Shown here piece by piece: positions 44,501 through 53,037 of a DNA stretch of 64,000 nucleotides. The stretch lies in NCBI GenBank assembly GCA_017517865.1, contig JAFWYB010000025.1, positions 26,178 through 90,177 of the forward strand, read 5' to 3'. A program made the translations under genes and the position numbers. The notes beneath the pieces are model-generated. The model was not told the DNA's origin. It worked only from the letters and a program-made list of their open reading frames with translations, and did no database searches. Numbering within the stretch: position 1 is the first letter of the stretch; the number at the start of each line of letters is the position of its first letter. The stretch is from Clostridia bacterium. Lineage in GTDB: Bacteria > Bacillota > Clostridia > Oscillospirales > Acutalibacteraceae.

Positions 44501-44532
44501 AAAAAAATAAATTGAAAGGAGAAATATTCAGA

Positions 44533-44724
44533 ATGGAAAAAGGCTTTATGAAAGCGAGCGATATTGCAGAAGAACTTGACATCTCAATATCCTACGCTTA
44601 CAGAATTGTAAGAATGCTCAATGAGGAGTTGAGCAATATGGGTTATATCACCATCACCGGTAGAGTTAACCGACAGTATTTTAACGAAAGACTTTACTAT
44701 ATTAGAAAGGAGCTTGAAAATTAA
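44533..44724 (+). CDS. excisionase-like small DNA-binding protein, element 2
   Basis: A 63-residue HTH protein (KASDIAEELDISISYAYRI, then VRMLNEELSNMGYITITG) homologous to the element 1 excisionase. AAAGGAG lies 11 nt before the ATG at 44533; an ATG at 44548 is an alternative. It ends immediately before the integrase start codon. Confidence 0.82.
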   Translation: MEKGFMKASDIAEELDISISYAYRIVRMLNEELSNMGYITITGRVNRQYFNERLYYIRKELEN

Positions 44725-45800
44725 ATGCCGGTATATAAAAACGAAGAAAGCGGCACTTGGTACTCGGTTTTCAGATACACCAACTGGAAAGGCGAACGCA
44801 AGCAGAAATGCAAGCGAGGGTTTAAAACCAAGAAAGAAGCTCAAGAGTGGGAGCTGACCTTCAAACAACAGTCTGAAGCAAATCTCGATATGAGCTTCAA
44901 AGCATTCGTTGAGCTGTATTTTAATGATACAAAATTAAGGCTCAAAGACACAACCTGGCTGACAAAGCAACACATCATCGAAAACAAAATAGTCCCTTAC
45001 TTCGGAGACAAACCGATGAACCAGATCACGACCAAGGATGTAATAGCCTGGCAGAACGAAATGCTGGCATACCGTGACAGCAAAATGAAGCCGTACTCAG
45101 CAACATATCTCAAAACAATGCATAATCAGCTCAGTGCGATTTTCAATCACGCAGTAAGGCACTACGATTTACGGTCCAACCCTGCAGCCAAAGCGGGAAA
45201 TATGGGCAAGGAAGAAACAAAAGAGATGAAGTTCTGGACCAAAGAAGAGTACAAACTGTTCTCTTATGAAATAATGGACAAACCCGTTTCGTTCTATGCT
45301 TTTAAATGCTTTACTGGTGCGGTATCCGTGTCGGCGAGTTACTTGCTCTAACTGCGGAAGATTTTGACTTTGTCAAGGGAACCGTCCGAATCAACAAATC
45401 GTATCAAAGGATAAAAGGCAAGGACATCATCACCTCACCCAAAACAAAAAAGAGCAACCGAACAATCACAATGCCGAGTTTCCTCTGCGAAGAAATGCAG
45501 GAATACCTGAAGATGATTTACGGACTCGAAAGCACGGAACGGATATTCAAAATATCAAAAAAGTATCTGAGCAACGAAATTGAGCGAGGCTCACGGGCGG
45601 TAGGAATACAGCGAATAAGAATTCACGATTTGCGGCACAGTCACATTTCTCTGCTGATTGATATGGGCTTCTCGGCTCTTGCAATCGCTGACCGAGTCGG
45701 TCACGAAAGTATAGAAATAACATACAGATACGCTCACCTCTTCCCCTCTGCTCAGCAGGAAATGGCAAGAAAATTAAATTTTGAAAGGAACGATGTTTAA
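44725..45800 (+). pseudogene. tyrosine integrase of element 2, broken by a 1-nt frameshift
   Basis: Two overlapping frames together encode a full tyrosine recombinase like the element 1 integrase. The first (44725-45351) carries the arm and core-binding domains up to FWTKEEYK; the second (from about 45304) carries the catalytic Arg in GIRVGEL, HDLRHSH, GHESIE and Tyr in YRYAHLF. The break is at GCTTTTAAATGCTT: adding one A (TTTTAAAATG) restores YAF-K-MLYWCGIR, matching AFMTLFWTGMR of element 1. It is either a real inactivating deletion in an A-run or a sequencing error. The heptamer does not fit a standard -1 slippery site. Confidence 0.85.
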
Positions 45801-46139
45801 ATGTCAGAGAAAAATTTAGACAACCGCAACCGATGGAGAAACAAAACAGTTTCGTTCAGAGTATCGCCCGAAGAAGGACAGACAATCGATGAATTTGTCA
45901 GGCTCTCGGGACTGTCAAAGCAGGAATATATAACGAGGAAGCTGACGAACCACGACGTTGAGGTTATGCCGAATCCGAGAGTTTATAAAGCACTCAAAGA
46001 AGATTTCGCAAAGGTGTATCACGAGCTGAAACGCATTGAAGCGGGTCGGCAGATTGATAAAGACCTGCTCGAAGTTTTAAAAATGATGTGCGATATTCTC
46101 GGCGGAATTAAGGGGGAACAAGATGTCCTCCACAAATAA
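45801..46139 (+). CDS. MobC-like RHH mobilization accessory protein, element 2
   Basis: A 112-residue protein with an N-terminal ribbon-helix-helix (KTVSFRVSPEEGQTIDEFVR, LSGLSKQEYI) and a helical C-terminus, of the relaxosome accessory type. It starts directly at the integrase stop and overlaps the RepA-like gene by 17 nt. Counterpart of 27920-28306. Confidence 0.78.
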   Translation: MSEKNLDNRNRWRNKTVSFRVSPEEGQTIDEFVRLSGLSKQEYITRKLTNHDVEVMPNPRVYKALKEDFAKVYHELKRIEAGRQIDKDLLEVLKMMCDILGGIKGEQDVLHK

Positions 46140-47280
46140 AAAAATGACTGTTCAGACTCCGTCTGTTGGCGCAGACGGTGAACAGCCAACCACAAATATT
46201 ATTAACAGTATAACACCTGAACTCGAAGAAATCAATAGCAAAGACAGAAAAGACCGATTAATTTTATTGGGTCATAAGCTCAACCAAGAGTCAAGCAAAA
46301 ACTTTCTGCCGACAATAAATCTTGACGAACTGTTTGAATCGGTTTACCGAAGCAAGCCCGCAATAGTTGAAAATCTGATTTATCCCGGAACATATATCCT
46401 TGCAGGTGCGCCGAAGGTCGGCAAATCATTTCTCGTAGCACAGCTTGCCTATCACATCGCAACGGGACAGAGGCTGTGGGACTACGAAGTGAAGCAAAGC
46501 ACGGTTCTCTATCTTGCTCTTGAAGACGACCACCACAGACTGCAGAAACGAATGAACAGAATGTTCGGAGTTGACGGAACCACAGATTTATATTTCGCAA
46601 TCACGGCGAAAAAACTCGGCGAAGGACTTGAAGATCAGCTCGAAGAATTTATAAATCTTCACCCCGACACACGGCTGATTATCATCGACACTCTTCAAAA
46701 AATCAGGCAAGGCAACGGCGACAGTTACAGCTACGCAAACGATTACGAATGTGTCGGCAATCTCAAAAAATTCGCCGACCAAAAAGAAATCTGTCTACTG
46801 ATTGTTCATCACACAAGGAAGCAGCAAGCGTCGGATAAGTTCGATATGATTTCGGGAACAACGGGTATTCTCGGATGTGCCGACGGTGCGTTCGTCCTGC
46901 AAAAAGAACGTCGCACCGACAGCTCAGCAACGCTTGACATTGTCGGCAGATACCAGTGTGACCAGAAGCTCTACCTCATCAGAAATCAGGAAAAACTTCT
47001 TTGGGATTTAGACCACACGGAAACCGAATTATGGAAATATCCGCCCGACCCGATCGTTTTAAAAATCGCAGAATTTATCACAGCCGACAATCCGAAATGG
47101 AACGGCAACGCATCGGAGCTTGTTGAAATTTTAAAGCTCGATATCGCACCGAATGCTCTGACGAAGAAGCTGAACATCGGTGCGGGAACACTCGAAAACG
47201 ATTACGGAATCCGATACGAAAGCAGCCGTAACCACGACGGAAGAAGAATCAATTTTGAATTGATTTCTTCTGAAGCGTGA
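46123..47280 (+). CDS. RepA-like AAA ATPase/helicase, element 2
   Basis: A 385-residue RecA-fold ATPase of the RSF1010 RepA/AAA_25 type. Walker A is GAPKVGKS (95-102), LEDDHHRLQKRM follows, Walker B is TRLIIIDTLQ, and IVHHTRK is a later sensor-like motif; the C-terminus carries a winged-helix-like segment (ALTKKLNIGAGTLENDYG). Such genes help replicate excised elements. Element 1 lacks this gene. It ends 4 nt before the GTGACGG inverted repeat. Confidence 0.85.
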   Translation: MSSTNKKMTVQTPSVGADGEQPTTNIINSITPELEEINSKDRKDRLILLGHKLNQESSKNFLPTINLDELFESVYRSKPAIVENLIYPGTYILAGAPKVGKSFLVAQLAYHIATGQRLWDYEVKQSTVLYLALEDDHHRLQKRMNRMFGVDGTTDLYFAITAKKLGEGLEDQLEEFINLHPDTRLIIIDTLQKIRQGNGDSYSYANDYECVGNLKKFADQKEICLLIVHHTRKQQASDKFDMISGTTGILGCADGAFVLQKERRTDSSATLDIVGRYQCDQKLYLIRNQEKLLWDLDHTETELWKYPPDPIVLKIAEFITADNPKWNGNASELVEILKLDIAPNALTKKLNIGAGTLENDYGIRYESSRNHDGRRINFELISSEA

Positions 47281-47284
47281 CGAT

Positions 47285-47350
47285 TGTGACGGTTGTGACG
47301 ATGAAATTAGCGGTAGTAAAACTATCGTCACCATCGTCACGACCGTCACA
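47285..47350. repeat. 19-bp inverted repeat (GTGACGG family), element 2
   Basis: TGTGACGGTTGTGACGATG (47285-47303) is complementary to 47332-47350 with one mismatch. The unit GTGACG is iterated in both arms. It corresponds to the inverted repeat at 28313-28375 of element 1 and lies between rep/mob genes and relaxase, so it is a candidate origin. Confidence 0.72.
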
Positions 47351-47505
47351 GAGCTGATGAAAAATGCAGGTCAGAAAGTTTCATCGGCTCACGGATTTGC
47401 AACAAAAATTTATGGAGCAAATCCGTCAAGGCTCTCGCAAGAGCCGCAAACTAAGCCCACTGTCCGCAGACAGCCCACGGCACTTTGCAGACGGTACGGA
47501 TGAAA

Positions 47506-47542
47506 GTGTTATAGTGAGTTATTACACTTCCGCAGAAGTGTA
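47506..47542 (+). other. candidate oriT nick region, element 2
   Basis: TATAGTGAGTTAT (47510-47522) closely resembles the pMV158-type MobV nick TATAGTGTG/TTAT, and is followed by the hairpin TACACTTC (47523-47530) / GAAGTGTA. It lies about 55 bp before the MobV relaxase start, where an oriT is expected. Small frames at 47358-47552 overlap this region but show no coding quality and are not called. Confidence 0.55.
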
Positions 47543-47595
47543 TCCCCTGTAGCTCGCAGTGTATATACAAAACAATGAAAGGAGTAAAAATTTAT

Positions 47596-48810
47596 ATGGC
47601 AAGAAATGACGGCGTTGACCGAGTCACCGCCCGAAATGTAAATCTTGCAGACGGAAAAATAGCCAATGTTCAGCGACACAACGAACGAGAAAAAGAGTCT
47701 TATGTCAATTCCGATATCGTCACGGAAATGACTCCGTTCAATGTTCACTTCAAAAAACCGAACGACACTTACGAAAACATTTTCAATAAAATGCTCGAAG
47801 AAAAAATCATTTCTACAAGAGGTCTGAAGCCCGATGCAAACAAATACGGCGAACTGATTTTCGATGTCAACTCTGCTTACTTTTACAATCACGGCGGTTA
47901 CGAGTTCGCAAAAAAATTCTATGAAGATGCTTACAAAGCGGCAATAAAAATCGTAGGCGGTGAAGAATATATTCTCTCCGCAGTCATGCACGCCGATGAA
48001 AGAAACAAGGCAATGTCCGAAGCTCTCGGACAAGATGTTTACCATTATCATCTGCACGTTGTGTATATTCCCGTTGTTGAAAAAGAAATTCTCTGGTCAA
48101 AACGGTGCAAGGAAGAAAGCCTCCGAGGCACGGTCAAGGAAAGAATTATGCAGGTAAGCAGCAGTAAAAAATGGATTTCAAAACCTGCCGTTGATGAAAA
48201 CGGCGACCCGATTTTACAGAAGAACGGCAAACCCGTTCTCAAAAAATCCTACAGCGTTCTGCAGGATGATTTCTACGAATATATGCGAAAAGCAGGCTAC
48301 GATGATGTGCAGCGTGGCGAGCGTGGAAGCTCGGAAGAACATCTCACCGTCACGCAGTTCAAGGTAAAAAAAGAAACGGAACGTCTTGAAAAATTACAAA
48401 ATCAGATTAAGAAAAGCAAATCGAATTTGGAATCCCTCGAAGAAAAAACCAAAGTCCGCAAAACGATGAAACGGAATTTTCACGAGATAGAAGACATCGG
48501 CAAAACAACCTTTTTCGGCAAGGTTGAAATGACAAAAGATGAATGTACTTATCTGAAAGAGCAGGCAAAGAAAAGCATAATTCAGGAAAGTGAGATTTCC
48601 CGTTTGAAGTATGACCTTGCAACCGCAAGAAGAGGCAGCGACATCTGGCGCAGTCGATACGAAGCTCTTTATGAGCAGACCAAGGAGTTCATTGCAGCAT
48701 TAAAACGCTCACCGGAAATTGTCAGAGAATTCATCAGAAAAATATTACAACCCGAGAAAAGCGTTCCGCACACCCGTCACAAAACCCGTGACAACTCACG
48801 AGAAAGATAA
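47596..48810 (+). CDS. MobV-family relaxase (Pre/Mob), element 2
   Basis: A 404-residue relaxase. N-terminal ARNVNLADGKIANVQRHNER holds a HxxR-like motif; the metal site is HADERN (His132, Asp134, Glu135) and YHYHLHVV (His150, His152, His154), with a longer insert than in element 1. A coiled coil (about 260-300) and a basic C-terminus follow. I chose the ATG at 47596 (AAAGGAG with 11-nt spacing) rather than 47575, which is part of the RBS region. It is only distantly similar to the element 1 relaxase. Confidence 0.85.
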   Translation: MARNDGVDRVTARNVNLADGKIANVQRHNEREKESYVNSDIVTEMTPFNVHFKKPNDTYENIFNKMLEEKIISTRGLKPDANKYGELIFDVNSAYFYNHGGYEFAKKFYEDAYKAAIKIVGGEEYILSAVMHADERNKAMSEALGQDVYHYHLHVVYIPVVEKEILWSKRCKEESLRGTVKERIMQVSSSKKWISKPAVDENGDPILQKNGKPVLKKSYSVLQDDFYEYMRKAGYDDVQRGERGSSEEHLTVTQFKVKKETERLEKLQNQIKKSKSNLESLEEKTKVRKTMKRNFHEIEDIGKTTFFGKVEMTKDECTYLKEQAKKSIIQESEISRLKYDLATARRGSDIWRSRYEALYEQTKEFIAALKRSPEIVREFIRKILQPEKSVPHTRHKTRDNSRER

Positions 48811-48817
48811 CTGCAAG

Positions 48818-48914
48818 AGCTGTAAAAATTGCAAAATTCCGAATAGCAGCAGTTCAAATGAACTCTGCATCGTTCGGGCAGGTGCTATCGGATAAACACC
48901 TCACTTTTACAGCT
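48818..48914 (+). ncRNA. candidate structured RNA after the element 2 relaxase
   Basis: Outer stem AGCTGTAAAA (48818-48827) / TTTTACAGCT (48905-48914), perfect 10 bp. Middle stem TCCGAATAGCA (48838-48848) / TGCTATCGGA (48883-48892) with one bulged base. Inner AGTTC (48851-48855) / GAACT (48860-48864), loop AAAT. Three nested stems are unlikely by chance. No T-run follows, so it may be a leader or processed RNA for the next genes. Confidence 0.5.
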
Positions 48915-48972
48915 TTAGAGCCGAAATAAATATATAAAAATCATACTATTTTCCCAAGAAAGGAGGAACTTA

Positions 48973-49260
48973 ATGAGGACAGGATTGAAGAAAAAACAGA
49001 AGCACACAGAGGTCTATTTCAATGAAGAAAGTCCGATTGTAGAGATTTACACACACAACACCGACCTCAAAAACCGACTGACTGCATACTCAAAGAAATA
49101 TCCTGGGCATTGCCGTCAGTTTGATGATGACGGTCAGGGCGGCTTGAGATTTGAAATTGAAAAAGGCAGATTCGGGTTCAGGCTCACCGCACCCTACTCC
49201 GATGAACGGAGAACAAAATCAAGCGAAAATGCAAAACAAAACGGAATACACAGGAGGTAA
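48973..49260 (+). CDS. small conserved accessory protein of the element
   Basis: A 95-residue protein of unknown function. RBS AAAGGAGG is strong. It has a beta-rich pattern (TEVYFNEESPIVEIYTHNTD, then LRFEIEKGRFGFRLTAPYSD), with no membrane segment. Its position just before TnpV suggests it belongs to the conserved backbone of this class of element, though element 1 lacks it. Confidence 0.65.
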   Translation: MRTGLKKKQKHTEVYFNEESPIVEIYTHNTDLKNRLTAYSKKYPGHCRQFDDDGQGGLRFEIEKGRFGFRLTAPYSDERRTKSSENAKQNGIHRR

Positions 49261-49265
49261 CAAAA

Positions 49266-49643
49266 ATGAAAAAGCACATTGTCAACGAAGCAACAGGTAT
49301 CAGCTACACACTCGTCGGTGATTATTACATCCCCGACCTGAAGCTCCCCGAAACGGAAAACAAACCGATAGGAATTTGGGGCAGAAAGCGTCTCGCCTAT
49401 CTCAAAGAGCATAAGAAATTTCTTTTCAATCAGCTTGTTCTCAGTTGGAAGCTCAACAGCCACCTTGCCGAGATAAACGAGCAGGCAACCGAATTGCTTG
49501 ACAGACTCACAGAGCAAATAGCAAAGGCTGAAGGTGTAACTGAAACGCTGAAGGAAGAAAATCAGGTGCTTTGGGTTGCCAAAATGAATAACATCCACAA
49601 CCGAGCCGAAGAGATCGTCAACGCAGAATTGATTTACAGTTAA
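49266..49643 (+). CDS. TnpV-family protein, element 2
   Basis: A 125-residue TnpV homologue: YTLVGDYYIPDLKLPE, KPIGIWGRKRLAYLKEHKK, and KAEGVTETLKEENQVLWV match element 1 TnpV in order and spacing. Its function in clostridial transposons is unknown. It follows the preceding gene by 5 nt with an AGGAGG site. Confidence 0.85.
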   Translation: MKKHIVNEATGISYTLVGDYYIPDLKLPETENKPIGIWGRKRLAYLKEHKKFLFNQLVLSWKLNSHLAEINEQATELLDRLTEQIAKAEGVTETLKEENQVLWVAKMNNIHNRAEEIVNAELIYS

Positions 49644-49685
49644 ACGGTGAAACCGCAATAACTATCGTTTACGGAGGTTTTCAAA

Positions 49686-49961
49686 ATGTCAGGATTCATC
49701 GAAGAATTCTACTACGGCAACATTGAGCCGCAGGCGTGCAACTCTGAACTTAACAAAGAACTGAAAAAGATGTTGAACACACTCACCGAAAAAGAAGAAC
49801 TGCTCACAGCTAAGCTGAACGGCAAAGAAAAGGATTTGTTTTCAGAGTATGTGAACGCATACAACGAATTTTTAGCCTTCAGCATCGCAGACGGTTTCAT
49901 CTCAGGCTTTCGACTCGGCGCAAGGTTTGCTTATGATACGTTTGTTGAAAGCGGTAATTGA
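49686..49961 (+). CDS. DUF6809-like small protein
   Basis: A 91-residue protein opening IEEFYYGNIEP, with a helical pair and DGFISGFRLGARFAYD near the C-terminus, the pattern of a DUF6809-type family common in clostridial mobile elements. RBS GGAGG is present. Function unknown. Confidence 0.68.
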   Translation: MSGFIEEFYYGNIEPQACNSELNKELKKMLNTLTEKEELLTAKLNGKEKDLFSEYVNAYNEFLAFSIADGFISGFRLGARFAYDTFVESGN

Positions 49962-49986
49962 TTTGCAATAAATATCAGGAGGATTT

Positions 49987-50181
49987 ATGCCGACCATAAC
50001 CAAGAAACAGTATGACGATTATAAAAAACTGTGTTATGACAGAGAACACGGTAGAATCTTAACCCCAGACGGATTAAGGTTTATTTGTGAAGCAAACAAT
50101 TACGAACCCGAAGCCATTGGCAAACACTTCCTTGAGGTGCTTTGCAGAATACACCCAACGCAAAACAATAAAACCACATAA
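49987..50181 (+). CDS. small conserved protein of the element
   Basis: A 64-residue ORF (ITKKQYDDYKKLCYDREHGR, ILTPDGLRFICEANN) preceded by AGGAGG and ending before a strong terminator. It is a common final gene of the backbone in this kind of element by appearance. Function unknown. Confidence 0.6.
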   Translation: MPTITKKQYDDYKKLCYDREHGRILTPDGLRFICEANNYEPEAIGKHFLEVLCRIHPTQNNKTT

Positions 50182-50193
50182 CCAATAACATTG

Positions 50194-50227
50194 AACGGCA
50201 GGGAGATAAATTCTCTCTGCCGTTTTT
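50194..50227 (+). terminator. terminator ending the element 2 backbone
   Basis: A 13-bp stem, AACGGCAGGGAGA (50194-50206) / TCTCTCTGCCGTT (50212-50224 region) with one G-U pair, then TTTTTG. The following 210 bp are AT-rich and hold nothing visible until the promoter at 50442. Confidence 0.88.
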
Positions 50228-50441
50228 GTCATTTTATGCCGTAATATTGCACAAGTTATACTGTTTCATATTGTGAAAAAGGTAGAATATTGAAGAAACA
50301 CAAAACTTTTTGCGTAACAAATCGCAATTTTCGTCATATATATAACAGAGTGTTTGTAATTCCTTTCTCGGCAAGTATCTTTTAAACATTCATAAATTTT
50401 AGAGAATTTGAAATTAAATTTAGTTTTCGCTTCATTTTTTA

Positions 50442-50470
50442 TTGCAAAAACTAATCTGCGTTGGTATAAT
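50442..50470 (+). promoter_or_regulatory. promoter of the element 2 defence operon
   Basis: TTGCAA (50442-50447), 17-bp spacer, TATAAT (50465-50470), about 30 bp before the HTH gene RBS (GAGGTG). No other promoter or terminator was noticed in the six genes downstream. Confidence 0.75.
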
Positions 50471-50507
50471 ATATGAGTATAATTTTATTCAATTCAGAGG
50501 TGTAATT

Positions 50508-50714
50508 ATGGCTGTAAGTTATAAAAAATTATGGAAGCTCCTGATTGACCGTGATATGAAGAAAAAAGACCTTGCTGTCATTGCGGATATAAGCAATTAT
50601 ACTGTAACCAAAATGAGCAAGGGCGAAAATGTTACTGTCGAAACTCTCGGCAAAATTTGTGCTGCTCTCGGTTGCGGTGTTGACGATATTATGGAATTTA
50701 TCCCCGAAGAATGA
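50508..50714 (+). CDS. small Cro/CI-type HTH regulator of the defence operon
   Basis: A 68-residue helix-turn-helix protein of the HTH_26 kind (KKDLAVIADISNYTVTKMSK, then GENVTVETLGKICAALGC, ending DDIMEFIPEE). The start is the ATG at 50508; a longer frame from 50442 would begin inside the promoter. It sits 16 nt before fic and leads the operon, so it is probably an autoregulator that delays or limits expression of the restriction genes (a C-protein-like role is possible). Confidence 0.82.
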   Translation: MAVSYKKLWKLLIDRDMKKKDLAVIADISNYTVTKMSKGENVTVETLGKICAALGCGVDDIMEFIPEE

Positions 50715-50730
50715 AAGTGAGGTGCGGATA

Positions 50731-51336
50731 ATGGCTCTTGAAAACAAATTAGGAATTACAAGCTCTCCCGAACTTGCTGAAGCTGAAGAAAGAATAAGCA
50801 AGAAAAAGGCTATCGAGCTTTTTGAAAACGGTACTCTCGATAAACTCGATGCAGGCAAATTCGCATCTCTCAAAGCAATTCATCAATATCTCTTTGATGA
50901 TATTTATACTTTTGCCGGCGAAGTCCGCAAAGTTAATATCGCAAAAGGAAATTTCCGTTTTGCGCCTGTAATGTATCTTGAAGCAGCACTCGATAACATC
51001 GACAAAATGCCGCAGACAACCTTTGATGAAATCATTGAAAAGTATGTTGAAATGAATATCGCCCACCCTTTCCGTGAGGGTAACGGCAGAAGCACTCGCA
51101 TCTGGCTCGACTGTATTCTCAAAAAAGAAATTGGTATGGTTGTAGATTGGAGTCAGGTTGACAAAGAAGATTATCTTCTCGCGATGGAACGCAGTCCTAT
51201 TAAGGATATCGAAATCAAGCATATCCTCAAAAACGCCTTAACTGATAAAATCAATGACCGTGAGGTTTATATGAAAGGTATTGACCATAGCTACTATTAT
51301 GAAGGTTATACAACCTTCAAGGCAGAAAAACTTTAA
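50731..51336 (+). CDS. Fic-domain protein
   Basis: A 201-residue Fic enzyme, a class that transfers AMP or other nucleotides onto protein hydroxyls. The active site HPFREGNGRSTR (112-123) is complete (HPFx[D/E]GNGRxxR), and the flap segment RKVNIAKGNFRFAPV is present. No clear (S/T)xxxE(G/N) inhibitory motif was found inside it. It starts at 50731 with GAGGTG upstream. Fic genes are often found beside restriction systems; whether it is a toxin, immunity factor or regulator here is unknown. Confidence 0.88.
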   Translation: MALENKLGITSSPELAEAEERISKKKAIELFENGTLDKLDAGKFASLKAIHQYLFDDIYTFAGEVRKVNIAKGNFRFAPVMYLEAALDNIDKMPQTTFDEIIEKYVEMNIAHPFREGNGRSTRIWLDCILKKEIGMVVDWSQVDKEDYLLAMERSPIKDIEIKHILKNALTDKINDREVYMKGIDHSYYYEGYTTFKAEKL

Positions 51337-51372
51337 AGAAACAATATTAAATGCAGAAAGAGGTTAAACATA

Positions 51373-53037
51373 ATGGGAAATACGATTAAAATGAGCAAAG
51401 AAGATTTACTGCGAGAAATAGATCGTAGAGTTGAGGATAAAATTATTGAAAAAAGTAATGCAGAACTCTTAAAAAAACTTATACGTAATGCTGAAACGCT
51501 GACAGAAGCAATTGCTATTGCTGAGTTAGGAACAACTTATAAAAGAACGGGATTACACTTCGATAAGCGACTTGAAAAAAACGGTAATACAATAAAGTAT
51601 TTCGTCAAAAACGAAAACCTGAGTTTTACTGATGGAACTGATCGTCCCCACCATAAGCTAATTATTGGCGACAACTATGATTCTTTGACAAATCTTTTAA
51701 TTGAGTACAGAGGTGGTGTCGATGTCATATATATAGATCCTCCGTATGGTAAGGATAGTATGGGAGAGTTCGCCAAAACAAATTATGAAAATGCATTGAC
51801 GCGCGATAATTTATTATCAATGCTATACCCTCGTTTGTTACTAGCAAGAGAATTACTATCTGCTGATGGAGTTATTTTTTGCAGCATAGACGATAGAAAT
51901 CAGTCTTATATCAAGTGTTTGTTTGATGAAGTTTTCGGTGAGAGCAGCTTTTTGTTCTGCGTTCCACGAATTACTAAAAAGGGTGGAAAAACGACCGATA
52001 CGATACAGAAAAACAACGATTATGTAATAGCTTATACATTATCAAGAGATATCATTTTCAATCAATTGGAAAAAGATATGTCGTCTTTTGATCAAGAAGA
52101 TGAATACGTTGAAGAAAGAGGTAAATTTAAAGTAACACAGCCTTTGGACTATGGTAGCCTTTCTTACAGTCCAAGCCTCGATTATCCACTTGAATATAAC
52201 GGGAAAGTTTACTATCCCGGCGGTGATAAAAATGCATGGGAAGAACGCCAAAAAGGAAACTATAGACAGTCCGATTGGGCATGGAGATGGTCAAAATCTG
52301 CTGTTGAGTGGGGAATTCAGAATGACGTGATTGTTCTTAAAGGCGATCGTATTTACACAAAAACTTACTCAAAGTGTAGAAAGAAGACTGGCATCAATGA
52401 ATTTGAATTTGTTGATGCAACCAAGCCTTATACAACATTATCATTTCTTGAAAATGAGTTTTCTAACGATAATGGCAAGAAAGAGCTGGATAAAATATTC
52501 CCTAACGGTGAAGAGCTTTTTAAAAATCCCAAACCCTCTGTCCTTATTGCCGAATTGATTAATATGGTTTGCCCCAAGAAAGATTCGGTTATTCTTGACT
52601 TTTTTGCAGGTTCTGGTTCAACTGCGCATGCAGTTTTGGCTCTCAATAAAAATGAAGATAACAGAACCTTCATCTTATGTCAACTTAATGAAATTACGCA
52701 AGAGAATCCAAATGGAATTGCTTATGATGTTACCAGCAAACGCCTTAAAAGAATAATGACCGGAGAATGTTATGATGGTAGCAAAGATTTCAAATGGGCG
52801 TCAAACGAAGAAACTTTTAATGGCTCATTAGATGTTTATGAAATAGCCACAGTTGCAAACTTTGAGAATGCTCCCAAACAAACTCCTTTTGATGTTATTG
52901 ATGAAACACTGTATGGGAAAGATAAATTTTCTAATTTGAAAGAAAAAATCCAATGGGTTTGCAATAATTTCGAAATTACTCAAAAAATGTTAGAAAGTGA
53001 TTCTGAATGGAAGACTCGATTGGAGGATAATCAATAA
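51373..53037 (+). CDS. type III restriction-modification DNA methyltransferase (Mod)
   Basis: Adenine-N6 methyltransferase and target-recognition subunit. The 554-residue protein has motif IV DPPY (122-125) before motif I DFFAGSGST (409-417), the beta-class order typical of Mod subunits, with the target-recognition domain between them (about 190-360). MSKEDLLREIDRRV at the N-terminus is a Mod-type helical region. Its stop overlaps the Res start by 1 nt (TAATG). Catalytic motifs are intact. Confidence 0.93.
   Translation: MGNTIKMSKEDLLREIDRRVEDKIIEKSNAELLKKLIRNAETLTEAIAIAELGTTYKRTGLHFDKRLEKNGNTIKYFVKNENLSFTDGTDRPHHKLIIGDNYDSLTNLLIEYRGGVDVIYIDPPYGKDSMGEFAKTNYENALTRDNLLSMLYPRLLLARELLSADGVIFCSIDDRNQSYIKCLFDEVFGESSFLFCVPRITKKGGKTTDTIQKNNDYVIAYTLSRDIIFNQLEKDMSSFDQEDEYVEERGKFKVTQPLDYGSLSYSPSLDYPLEYNGKVYYPGGDKNAWEERQKGNYRQSDWAWRWSKSAVEWGIQNDVIVLKGDRIYTKTYSKCRKKTGINEFEFVDATKPYTTLSFLENEFSNDNGKKELDKIFPNGEELFKNPKPSVLIAELINMVCPKKDSVILDFFAGSGSTAHAVLALNKNEDNRTFILCQLNEITQENPNGIAYDVTSKRLKRIMTGECYDGSKDFKWASNEETFNGSLDVYEIATVANFENAPKQTPFDVIDETLYGKDKFSNLKEKIQWVCNNFEITQKMLESDSEWKTRLEDNQ

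Noticed and set aside
45298-45306. Programmed -1 frameshift in the element 2 integrase (TTTTAAA)
   Set aside because: The zero-frame heptamer would re-pair the A-site codon as TAA after slipping, and no downstream stimulatory structure is evident; a simple one-base deletion explains it better.
47358-47552. Small ORFs between the RepA-like gene and the element 2 relaxase
   Set aside because: They overlap the candidate oriT, have no RBS, and their products are basic low-complexity sequence.
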